Of a DNA stretch of 64,000 bases, positions 56,722 to 64,000 are shown in pieces. Numbering within the stretch: position 1 is the stretch's first letter; the number at the start of each line of letters is the position of its first letter. The notes beneath the pieces were generated by a model. The model was given only the letters and a program-made list of their open reading frames with translations, did not search any database and was not told the origin of the DNA. Origin of the DNA: Ihuprevotella massiliensis (GTDB lineage Bacteria; Bacteroidota; Bacteroidia; Bacteroidales; Bacteroidaceae); assembly GCA_900095835.1 (NCBI GenBank), contig LT608321.1, forward strand, positions 2,414,765 to 2,478,764. The letters are read 5' to 3'. The position numbers and the translations under genes were made by a program.

Positions 56722-57078
56722 TTAGCCACCATGTCTTTCTCGAAACTCCTTGAGCTTTTTCTCTATGAAAGAGAAATCTCCAATAGCTTTATCCTTGTCT
56801 TTAGCTCGGTCATATTTAGCAATCCATTTAAGAATGCCAAAAGCATAAAACTTGAAGCCTTGTTCTGTTAAATCTCCAATTGTTATCTGGGATTCGTCGG
56901 TAGCTTTTTCTCCCTTTCTTAGGATCTCCCTTGTGGTAAACCCGTTATCTTGTAAAAAGTGAACATAATTTTCAAAGAAACGATATATCCGTTCTTTATA
57001 TTCCTCAGTTACAGGCTGTGGAGCTAATTTAGATTGAGTTATCCAGCTCAACTTCTCCAGTACTTTGTTTCCATCCAT
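56722..57078 (-). CDS. Presumed immunity protein to PD-(D/E)XK-like toxin
   Basis: 118 aa, helical and charged (YKERIYRFFENYVHFLQDNG, EQGFKFYAFGILKWIAKYDR). Family unknown. It starts 12 bp after the end of the broken Rhs-nuclease at 57091-57877, so it is probably its immunity protein. Confidence 0.65.
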   Translation of the reverse strand: MDGNKVLEKLSWITQSKLAPQPVTEEYKERIYRFFENYVHFLQDNGFTTREILRKGEKATDESQITIGDLTEQGFKFYAFGILKWIAKYDRAKDKDKAIGDFSFIEKKLKEFRERHGG

Positions 57079-57090
57079 TGATTTTTCGTT

Positions 57091-57877
57091 TTAATGAGAG
57101 CTAACTTTATGTGACTCTAAATCAATATCCAATCTTTGAGTATCAACCTCTGAAATGTCGTATAACATTCCATTTCTTCCAGGTGCCTTAATATGAGTCC
57201 CTCCGTTATTTCTGATATATTGTTCTTTACGTATTTGAAGAGTTTTATCAGCGGTCGGGCTTGTGACCTCAAATATACCTCGAACCTTTCCGTCTTCGAC
57301 AACAACAAAATCTAATCTTCTTCGTAAGCCGAAACTATCTTTCACGCTAACCCCAGAAGAGTCTCTGATATATCGCTCAGAAAGTATCTGAGCATTAGGG
57401 TATTTTTTGAAGCCATTTCTTTGCAAGTGCTTCACGAGCATTTCCTGCAACCTTATTAGGAATGAGTTCTAGCCCCCAAGGATCCACCCTGCATTCACAT
57501 CGTGGGCAAAGGTTGGAGAGTTCTGCTTCAAGATGACTCGAATATTGACTGATGTACGCTTTAGTTTCGGGAGAGTAGTAGCGGAAGCGATTGTAAGCTA
57601 ATCCCGTCTCCCCATCAAGGTACTGCCCTTGGTAGAGGAAAGGTATGGCACCAACTGCTCCCTCCTCTGAGCGATGACTCACCTCATAGCCTGCTCCCTT
57701 CGTTACCTGATCTGTTACTCGCCCAGAGCGGTCATACCTCGTACGGCTCTCAACACCACCCAAGAGACGGCGCAGACTTTCTCGCCCCATCACATCATAC
57801 TCGAAGTGGGCAGTCCACATCGAAGAGGAGGTGACGCTTGCCTGCACCACAGAGATGTTGCAAAGGCCAAGAGCCAA
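57091..57877 (-). pseudogene. Rhs core end with PD-(D/E)XK-like nuclease tip, frameshifted
   Basis: The first frame (57877-57395) has YD-repeat core (FEYDVMGRESLRRLLGGVES) and RYYSPETKAYIS, then the exit motif RVDPWGL and NKVAGNAREALAKKW. The second frame (57450-57091) continues with KHLQRNGFKKYPNAQILSER, then FGLRRRLDFVVVEDGKVRGI-FEVTS (D...E-x-T as in restriction-endonuclease-fold toxins). The two overlap near 57400-57440, so a single frameshift separates cage and tip. Immunity gene 56722-57078 follows. Confidence 0.7.
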
Positions 57878-57938
57878 TAGTAGTATTCTAACAAAGAATG
57901 CTTGCGCAATCTAGTTGTCGAATCTTATATATCTAATT

Positions 57939-58427
57939 TTAAGAGAGGTCGTCTTGTGTAATAGTTCTATTACAAGAAAACCTAGAGATTCGGACATCGA
58001 TATCGGGAGACAAATAGATATTGTACTTCTTAATATACAAGAATCTTCTCTTCATTCTAGCCATAAAGGATGATACTTTCTTGAGAAATTCTTTGTCCTT
58101 TGCTCGAGTATAAAAACGCCCTTGAAGATAATATCCCTCTGTTGCATTAATGCCTGCAGGCGAGTATTCTAATATGGGGCTGTTTACCGTATCTAAAGCA
58201 CTTATTATCTCACCTGTGAAATAAGCGTGTGCGTAGTATACAAGATCTTCCTTCCGGCTCCTTTCCACAAGAAAAAAAGAACTAGAGTTGTATAAAACGG
58301 GCGGAAATGGTTCTAGTGGTCCTTGGGGAGATGGGACATCTAACATTTCACCAAATACTTCCTTCAATAGTTGTTCCAGGAACTTCTTATCTACCTCTGT
58401 GGCGTAGAAATTAATCTGCTTACTCAT
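57939..58427 (-). CDS. Presumed immunity protein, unknown family
   Basis: 162 aa starting MSKQINFYATEVDKKFLEQL, with SSFFLVERSRKEDLVYYAHA and EGYYLQGRFYTRAKDKEFLK. Its ATG overlaps the stop of the toxin tail at 58427-58610 by one base (TAATG). Similar unnamed proteins are common beside Bacteroidales toxins; I cannot name a family. Confidence 0.65.
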   Translation of the reverse strand: MSKQINFYATEVDKKFLEQLLKEVFGEMLDVPSPQGPLEPFPPVLYNSSSFFLVERSRKEDLVYYAHAYFTGEIISALDTVNSPILEYSPAGINATEGYYLQGRFYTRAKDKEFLKKVSSFMARMKRRFLYIKKYNIYLSPDIDVRISRFSCNRTITQDDLS

Positions 58428-58761
58428 TAATGTACATTTTTCACCTTACGATGCTTGTCTGATGGGGATTTCCAATCAGGGGACTTATCAGGATTGATTA
58501 ATATTACCCGACGTTTCTTATCATGGAATACAATTTTTGTATCAGGAGATAAATCAAGAGACTGTCTGATATCCATAATAGCCCCTCGTTCACCGCTGGC
58601 ATAGGTGGTGTCTTCGGTAGTACGACACGAGCAAGAGCTGCTTGAAGAGACTTCAGCTGCGCCTTCTTCTCCTCAAACAAGTCACCAAAGCTCTTGCTCG
58701 GCTGATGTGTAGCCAAGGCGCCTACTGTGTCATGCGCTATGCCGCCTATGCACTTGCTCAT
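58427..58761 (-). pseudogene. Chimera: effector N-terminus joined out of frame to toxin tail
   Basis: The N-terminal part starts at the ATG at 58761: MSKCIGGIAHDTVGALATHQ, then FEEKKAQLKSLQAALARVVL and PKTPPMPAV. It then reads on out of frame to 58504. In the other frame, from ~58610, a tail reads GERGAIMDIRQSLDLSPDTK, KSPDWKSPSDKHRKVKNVH-stop. The middle of the effector is lost. This shows tip exchange with a deletion, followed by the intact immunity gene. Confidence 0.65.
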
Positions 58762-58776
58762 AATTACTATTTTATA

Positions 58777-59391
58777 CTATGTAATTGCGTAGAGATAGCA
58801 CATTTCCCATATAAAGGTTTCTACGGCACTCTTCCCTATATCTTCGCAAAAAAACAACAAATCCCCTTCTAAGTCAGCATATACACTTTCAAATAAAATT
58901 TGAAATCCTTTTTTATTAAGAAGCACTTTCTTTTCTTTACCAGCCTTATCAAGCAACAATTGATATAGAGGCAAAAAATACCGGGTGTATACTTTATGCC
59001 TCTCATTTTCTATTGAAGGTAACTGCAACTCTCGAGATGAAAACAGTACTAAATTGCTAATAACATCAGCCTCTATTAGGTGTATAATTCGAGACTCGCA
59101 GTTATGAAAAAAGGTGGTATTTAGTGTTTGATCATATCCAATTTGCAATTTAATATGAGCAGATAGAGCTTCTAACCCATCATCAGGTCTATCAACTGGA
59201 CCAACCCACAGAGTTGTTTCCAAAGCTCCATTGTGTCTATATACTCGTGCTATAATATAACAGTAGAAATACCCTTCAAGATGTTTACTCAAAACAACAA
59301 GATCACTGTACCATAACTTTCTAAGAGCCTTAAAGCCGTAGAGTGATGTTAGTCGGTTAAATTCGTTGATAACACTATGAAATTGTGACAT
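58777..59391 (-). CDS. Presumed immunity protein, unknown family
   Basis: 204 aa, soluble, aromatic-rich (LEGYFYCYIIARVYRHNGAL). The broken Rhs gene upstream ends 12 bp before it, so it is probably immunity to that toxin. No family recognised. Confidence 0.65.
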   Translation of the reverse strand: MSQFHSVINEFNRLTSLYGFKALRKLWYSDLVVLSKHLEGYFYCYIIARVYRHNGALETTLWVGPVDRPDDGLEALSAHIKLQIGYDQTLNTTFFHNCESRIIHLIEADVISNLVLFSSRELQLPSIENERHKVYTRYFLPLYQLLLDKAGKEKKVLLNKKGFQILFESVYADLEGDLLFFCEDIGKSAVETFIWEMCYLYAIT

Positions 59392-59403
59392 GGTGTTTAT
59401 TTA

Positions 59404-60071
59404 TTAATGAAAATCTGGTGTAGATGTTCCATGAGATCTTGTAATCCCGTTATCATCCATCTTCTTTAGTAGATCTTGCATCTCAGGAACAGCACTTGGG
59501 TCATGCTCAAAATGCCAATGAGGATTAGCAACTCCCTTTTTTTATTTTGAATATCTTTATTAAGCTGTTTCTGCATTCGCTCTAGCGATTCTTTAGACCG
59601 AGGCCCTTTGGAAAAATTATCTGACTTAAACTCGATGTCTCTACCTTTGTATGTCTTGTCATAGTGCCTACCTGAAACACTTCGTCCTTTACCTACCCCA
59701 AAGATTTCGTCAGCTCTTTTATCGTGCCAGCGCTTTGCATAGTTAAACCAAGCTTTACCTTTTAGCCCCCACGGGTCCACCCAGGCATTCACATCGTGTA
59801 GATATACATACAGGTTTGTCAGCCCCGCCTCAAGATGAATAGGGTCTTGACTGATGTATGCTCCTGTTTCGGGAGAGTAGTAGCGGAAGCGATGATAAGC
59901 CATCCCCGCCTTAAGACCCGTGTCTACGGCATTCAAACCGGGAAAGATGCCCGATGCGGCATTGCTCTCCACATTCGACACCACACCTGAACACGAGCGA
60001 CCTACACTCAGCTCCAACTGAGTGCTTACGCTATCAAAATAGCTATGGTCAGGAGTGTTACGACGGGGCAT
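59404..60071 (-). pseudogene. Rhs core end with HWHFEHD-type toxin tip, frameshifted at T7
   Basis: The ORF opens MPRRNTPDHSYFDS and carries RYYSPETGAYISQDPIHLEA, then LHDVNAWVDPWGL and a nuclease-like tip (RHYDKTYKGRDIEFKSDNFS, ERMQKQLNKDIQNKK). At 59537-59543 a run of seven T (A on the coding strand) shifts the frame. The other frame carries on with GVANPHWHFEHDPSAVPEMQ and GITRSHGTSTPDFH-stop (59404). One base added or lost would restore it. It could be sequencing error, phase variation or decay. Its immunity gene is next. Confidence 0.7.
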
Positions 60072-60094
60072 ATAAGAGTGAGAGGACTGTTATG

Positions 60095-60376
60095 CTAGTA
60101 AGTCTTCAGGAACAGGTAGATGAGTCCAAGGATAGCGACAAAGATGAATAAGCCACTTACGATGCGCAAGCCTGTACGGCCGAAGAAATCCTCTATCATA
60201 TGCCAACCACTATAGTAGCCAGCAGGATGCACTGCCCAGTCCTTGTTAAGAATAATACCGATGAGATATATTGCGAATGCAAGGACGAGTAGCAGGTATC
60301 CCCAGCTGGGATGAGCTAGGAACTCTGCTTTGATAACTTGCCAAAACTGGTCAATCTGCTGAGTAATCTTCTCCAT
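60095..60376 (-). CDS. Imm17-family membrane immunity protein
   Basis: 93 aa with two membrane segments (YLLLVLAFAIYLIGIILN and IVSGLFIFVAILGLIYLFL) separated by a glycine/histidine loop and FFGRTGLRI. FGR-x-x-x-R-x-x-x-G before the second helix is the Imm17 signature. It overlaps the chimeric tssE fragment by 26 bp, so it would be translated behind it from the copied T6SS promoter. Confidence 0.75.
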   Translation of the reverse strand: MEKITQQIDQFWQVIKAEFLAHPSWGYLLLVLAFAIYLIGIILNKDWAVHPAGYYSGWHMIEDFFGRTGLRIVSGLFIFVAILGLIYLFLKTY

Positions 60377-60524
60377 CTACTTGAGGCTTTTGTGGTGGCT
60401 GTTGTGCTACGAGTTTCTTGAAGCGACGCATCAGCTGCTGTGCAATGGACTCTGCCAGCGAGCAATGTGACAGTGTCCCTCGAAGGGCTGATGAGAAATC
60501 TAGAGGTCGTTTCAAAAAGCTCAT
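60351..60524 (-). CDS. tssE 5' fragment fused to a new 25-residue tail
   Basis: 57 codons. Residues 1-32 copy TssE (MSFLKRPLDFSSALRGTLS, then CSLAESIAQQLM) and the rest is unrelated (RRFKKLVAQQPPQKPQVDGE). The gp25 core is missing, so it is not a working TssE. It may be translated as a leader that couples to imm17. The reading frame has no stop, unlike a decayed copy. Confidence 0.7.
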   Translation of the reverse strand: MSFLKRPLDFSSALRGTLSHCSLAESIAQQLMRRFKKLVAQQPPQKPQVDGEDYSAD

Positions 60525-60655
60525 AATGGTTTCATATAAATAGCTCGCACATAGTGCGTACGTGCAAATGTAACGATTGACGTTCAAGTAAGCAAGTATT
60601 TCATTAAGAACTTTACATTCTCCTGCTTCTTCCTTCCTCTTCCTTCCTTATACTT
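60429..60655. repeat. Direct repeat copy 2: tssE 5' end plus operon promoter
   Basis: Matches 17454-17690 in the same orientation, with a few substitutions and one ~9-nt deletion. It places the T6SS promoter in front of the imm17-to-43.8-kb minus-strand array. Confidence 0.9.
60546..60596 (-). promoter_or_regulatory. Second copy of the T6SS promoter, facing the immunity island
   Basis: TTG (within 60593-60596), 20 nt, then TACATTTG (60565-60572) and the inverted repeat CGCAC-ATA-GTGCG (60546-60558) at the start site. The -7 still fits TAnnTTTG although its variable pair changed from TA to CA. Selection to keep it is suggested, not shown. Confidence 0.6.
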
Positions 60656-60946
60656 CTTCTTCCTAACCAGTAGTGTTCTTTATTCTGATTTATTGTTGTC
60701 CGTTAAACTACTGATTGTTAGGATTTCTCTATCGGTAAACCCCATAATAGATGTTTTTGAGTTTCTAATGTGCGATATTAGCCCCTTTCTGACTATATTC
60801 CATTAACTATACGTAAACAGAGAGAATTGGTGACACAAAATAGGGTCAAACGTGAATACTGGAACTCTGAGCGTCTATAAATCTGACGGATTCTGTTGAT
60901 ATCTGCGCTTTAGGAATGTTTGTTTGAGAAATTCATTCTACACAGT

Positions 60947-61327
60947 TGGTTCATCACTATCAAGCTCAATGACAAGTCTACCTCCATCTCCACGCAACTC
61001 GATAGTCTTATCCCTGCTTCCAAAATCTCCAACCTCACACAAGGCATGTTTGTCGGAGCTGTCTCCGACAATTTCGACGAGCGTATCGATCAGAAAATCT
61101 TCCACGCTGAGAGTGTGGTGGATTCTGCCAAGGTTTCCGCGGAGATGAAGGCATATCAGCCCATTCCCATCATCGCAGAGTTCATAAACGAAGATGGCTC
61201 CGATAATCTCCGTGAGACTATCGAAGCCAACTATAAGCGGGTGAAACAAGAGGTTCTTTCATTGATAGAATTAGAAAGAGAGCGCATCAAAACAAATCCA
61301 TCTTTAAGTTACCTCATAAAAGAATAG
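60947..61327 (+). pseudogene. 3' relic of MobC/TraG coupling protein (second copy)
   Basis: The plus frame LNDKSTSISTQLDSLIPASK, then ISNLTQGMFVGAVSDNFDER, DQKIFHAESVVDSAKV and IEANYKRVKQEVLSLIELE, is the C-terminal ~125 residues of MobC. It extends further upstream than the 43.6-kb copy. There is no ATPase part. Confidence 0.8.
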
Positions 61328-61342
61328 CATATATCTCAAGAA

Positions 61343-61885
61343 TCAATTCTCTCGACTGAGATGTATATACCAACCATTTTTTATAGGACGATATAACTCT
61401 ATACTTACAGAATATCTTCGTGAAACTTTATCCAAATCTTCCTCCGTAATTCTTTCTACGATATACATTTCAGTAGTGGGATCTAGGGCAACCTCTTTAT
61501 TGTAATTCTCTATCTTATCTTCAAGATTGGGAGCATAGATATATTCCTTGTACCCTCCGCTGACAGAAATTCCCCATGTATGAAAGAGCAAGTAAACTTC
61601 CGATATCCCATCATACTGTATACTCATAATATCTAGTTTCTTGATTAAAGAATCCAATTCCTTTTTGTCTTTATATGAGATGATATAGGCTGTACTATCT
61701 GTTTCATCATAGGGGGGGTAATAAAATCTATCGTACTTAACAGAAATGTTTCTCAATCTCTCAAATTCAGACTCATTGAGATTGAAATTCTCTAACATAT
61801 GATGATCTGACGGCATATTATTTCTTGCACATCCAAAAAACCAAAAAACAAATACGATCAAAAATGGCGTTAATGATTTGGACAT
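61343..61885 (-). CDS. Lipoprotein, presumed immunity to Ntox44 toxin
   Basis: 180 aa with a lipoprotein signal (FVFWFFGC, Cys19). Its start overlaps the toxin frame at 61870-62676, so it is presumed immunity. Family unknown. A lipoprotein partner suggests the toxin acts in the periplasm. Confidence 0.65.
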   Translation of the reverse strand: MSKSLTPFLIVFVFWFFGCARNNMPSDHHMLENFNLNESEFERLRNISVKYDRFYYPPYDETDSTAYIISYKDKKELDSLIKKLDIMSIQYDGISEVYLLFHTWGISVSGGYKEYIYAPNLEDKIENYNKEVALDPTTEMYIVERITEEDLDKVSRRYSVSIELYRPIKNGWYIHLSREN

Positions 61886-62676
61886 TTCTTGATATTTACA
61901 AGTTTGTTGTTCTGATAAGATTTATAGATTTCATCTAAGATAGCTTGAGCCGTTAAGAAAGAAGGAGTTCCTCCATATCTATCATATCATCTAAAACCTA
62001 TTTTGATTGCTTCATTATCACTTGCATCATCAAAAGCTGCTAAAAAGTCTGCATCCCCAAGTTCCCTAATTCGATTTTGCAAGTATTGAGAGGTTCATGC
62101 TCCCCAACTTTGATTATTATCTTTCAGTTGTGCTACTCCTGCCCCGGCTGTTAATTCCCATTCTGTAAACCCAACTGCTTTTCCGATAAAACCATAATGT
62201 TTATTAGACCACAAATCATAGAAAAACAAGAAATGTTTATTCTTATCACAAGACCAATGTTTATACCCTTGAAGTCTTTGTATTGCCTTCTTGTGATCCC
62301 AAGGACATCCTGCCGCAACAAGTCCTTTCCATTTGGTATATGCTTTGATTCTACCTTCAATTTTGTCAGAAATTGCTGCTGAGAACAAAGGTGAATGAGA
62401 AGGATTAGATTGCACAAAGACTCGCCCAAAAGGAGTCATCGAACTCAAAGCTTTTTGGGCAGCCATTCTCCCTTTATTGTAAGAAGTAAGTAAATTCCGA
62501 ATTTCTCTTACATGACCAGACTTCGAATTTACTTGTATTTCTCTGCAAAGATATTGAGCTATTTTTCCTCGGAGCCACAAACAAAAACGCAGAAAATCTG
62601 AGAAACATTGGGAAGACAATCTAAACGATAATGTATCACATTCGACTCTCATAACCCTGCTTGAAGTCCACCTCAA
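61870..62676 (-). pseudogene. Ntox44-type toxin with two in-frame stops
   Basis: From about residue 70 the frame reads FGRVFVQSNPSHSP, then AAGCPWDHKKAIQ and WSNKHYGFIGKAVGFTEWEL, TAGAGVAQL. WD-x-K, WSN-x-HYG-x-x-G and GAG-x-AQ are the Ntox44 signature. It is broken by TGA at 62095-62097. The frame goes on (YLQNRIRELGDADFLAAFDD, DNEAIKIGF), is broken again by TGA at 61987-61989, and ends at 61870. The start is unclear (the MRW start at 62676 lies in unrelated sequence). Confidence 0.7.
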
Positions 62677-62751
62677 ATCGTTATTTCCAGAAAATCTCCA
62701 TGCTCTGTTTCACAAATCAACTTCTTCAAGTCCATAGAAACAACATAGTAC

Positions 62752-63062
62752 TCAAAAAACGAGGAGACAGCACTTGGCGAACTTCTTCCACTTATTACCA
62801 TCATCTACAGCACCAAAGAGCTTGTCGAAGAGCTTCTTGCCCCAACTCTTCCACAGCTTGCCAAGCCCCTTAAGTCCTAGCTGCATAGCCAAGGCGAAGA
62901 GGTCTATAGTCGGTGGACCACCCACGAAGACAGGCTTGCCCGCTGGGATAACCGTCGTCAGCGATGGGGTCGGTGCCTTAAGCGAGAGCTTGGGCTTACT
63001 CATCTTCTTAGGACGAATAGGAGCTGGCACCCCCATGAGGTTACAGTGATGGTTTCCATCGA
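62752..63062 (-). pseudogene. Rhs N-terminal domain fragment
   Basis: The frame DGNHHCNLMGVPAPIRPKK, SKPKLSLKAPTPSLTTVIPA then GKPVFVGGPPTIDLFALAMQ is the PAAR-like N-terminal part of an Rhs effector, as in the gene at 1-920. It loses similarity at KWKKFAKCC and stops before the cage. Confidence 0.7.
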
Positions 63063-63071
63063 GTTATAGTC

Positions 63072-63920
63072 CTACTCCAGACCATCTATAATCTTTTGAA
63101 TATGTGGAGAAACCTTATACTCTGCCTGCTGCAGGTATGGAGCATAATGTGCTAGCATGGCGTCTGAGAATTGTAGATTAGCAATGTCAAGTTTCCGTTT
63201 GATGAGCCAATATCTGTAGAGAGCAAATGCCTCCACAGGGAATAAGCTCCATGTGGGATCGAAAGGGTTGGCTATGAAAGAATCAATATGATAAGTCTTG
63301 AGGTGATATGTCATCAGGTCGTCTAGCAAATCCTCCACCTCTTCTGCAGAGCAGGTAGCAGCATTTGCTAGCACCTTGTCGTAGGGTGCTATGGGTACGT
63401 CTTCCTTCTTCCCCCAGATGATGCCTTTCCTTGTGAGAATATCTTGATAAAGAAACTTCGCAAGGGGAAGGGTGGTAACGTGTAGCTTAAACTGGTTGCG
63501 CGTTTTATAGTTCAAAGCCTCTGTGGTAACGTCTACGATCCTTTCTCTAAGCATGTCATCTGCAAACATCGCCATAGCAAGCAGAAAACCCGGCAAAGTA
63601 GTAAGTTCCGATGATAACGTGAGTTTCTTTTCTGCTCTCAGCTCTTCATCCTTTTTCCACATAGACCAATATGCAATGTACTGGATATGGAGAGCATCTA
63701 CCATTCTTTGGAAAAGTTCAGGACTAGGATTGTGCCAAAATTGCAGTTGACACACGTCAAACTCCGTGTGGGCAACAGTATTTAACTGGATAAAATTCCA
63801 TTTCTCCAAAGATGGATTTGCTAAACGCTCCAAATACTCCGCCTCGTGAGTGTAGCCCTTCACGTATGAGAAGACTTTGTCAATGCGTTTTGTGTACTCT
63901 GCTCTCGTTCGCTTTTTCAT
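63072..63920 (-). CDS. Hypothetical protein next to Rhs fragment
   Basis: 282 aa, soluble and largely helical, starting MKKRTRAEYTKRIDKVFSYV, with TLPGFLLAMAMFADDMLRER and a late SLFPVEAFALYRYWLIKRKL. It lies just upstream of an Rhs N-terminal fragment in the effector/immunity island. An immunity role is possible, and I cannot exclude a distant relation to PoNi (DUF1911) proteins, but no motif settles it. Confidence 0.65.
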   Translation of the reverse strand: MKKRTRAEYTKRIDKVFSYVKGYTHEAEYLERLANPSLEKWNFIQLNTVAHTEFDVCQLQFWHNPSPELFQRMVDALHIQYIAYWSMWKKDEELRAEKKLTLSSELTTLPGFLLAMAMFADDMLRERIVDVTTEALNYKTRNQFKLHVTTLPLAKFLYQDILTRKGIIWGKKEDVPIAPYDKVLANAATCSAEEVEDLLDDLMTYHLKTYHIDSFIANPFDPTWSLFPVEAFALYRYWLIKRKLDIANLQFSDAMLAHYAPYLQQAEYKVSPHIQKIIDGLE

Positions 63921-64000
63921 ATGCTAATGCCATTTATGTTCTGTATGGGAGGCTGCATACAGCCGTCCTTTTGCTCCTCGTTGTATCGTTACGTGCATTA

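Overview
The window looks like the chromosome of a Bacteroidota species, most likely Bacteroidales (Porphyromonas-like; genus not certain). The evidence is a T6SS subtype iii locus with the Bacteroidota-specific membrane-complex genes, several promoters of the form TTTG-N19/20-TAnnTTTG, Bacteroidales conjugative-element genes (DUF4099/DUF3945, TopB, methylase-helicase, MobC relics) and SUKH/Imm immunity families.

Region 1 (1-17.6 kb, all minus strand) is a compact T6SSiii operon read tssE-tssF-clpV-tssG-tssN-tssK-(TssO/TssQ pair)-tssP-tssR-small membrane protein, then hcp with its own promoter, vgrG, a 451-aa unknown, and an Rhs effector that runs off the left edge. Sheath genes tssB/tssC are not in the window.

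Region 2 (17.7-35.3 kb) is a decayed conjugative or mobilizable element: DUF4099/DUF3945 protein, topoisomerase III and a 2,063-aa methylase-helicase on the plus strand, and an xre-HTH-primase/helicase-HTH replication/excision operon on the minus strand. A cargo cassette sits in it: an AbiF-type gene preceded by a predicted small RNA, and a Tae4 T6SS amidase effector with a WG-repeat lipoprotein. The cassette is bounded by ~515-bp direct repeats of the 3' end of the methylase-helicase gene. A second Abi_2 gene follows. The right end has TGCAAG iteron-like repeats, a large palindrome, a strong promoter, a tRNA-Ser-3'-end-like sequence and a terminator. I see no integrase, relaxase or Tra machinery.

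Region 3 (35.35-43 kb) is a tightly coupled three-gene minus-strand operon. It encodes a membrane protein with an HNH-like motif, a 1,579-aa membrane-anchored helical protein made largely of 22 copies of a 58-aa repeat, and a CbxX/CfxQ-type AAA+ ATPase. I cannot match it to a described system, and it is the best candidate for something new.

Region 4 (43.5-64 kb) is an effector/immunity island, almost all on the minus strand. About 22 known or presumed immunity genes (SUKH, DUF4304, Imm9, Imm11-like, Imm17, Imm26, Imm42, DUF4265, lipoproteins, unknowns) alternate with broken Rhs cores, orphan toxin tips (GIY-YIG, PD-(D/E)XK-like, Ntox44, AHH-like) and two broken effector N-termini. Two MobC 3' relics lie in the island. 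At 60.4-60.66 kb a copy of the tssE 5' end with the whole T6SS operon promoter sits directly in front of this array, so the array may be co-regulated with the T6SS. The stretch 60656-60946 shows no gene.
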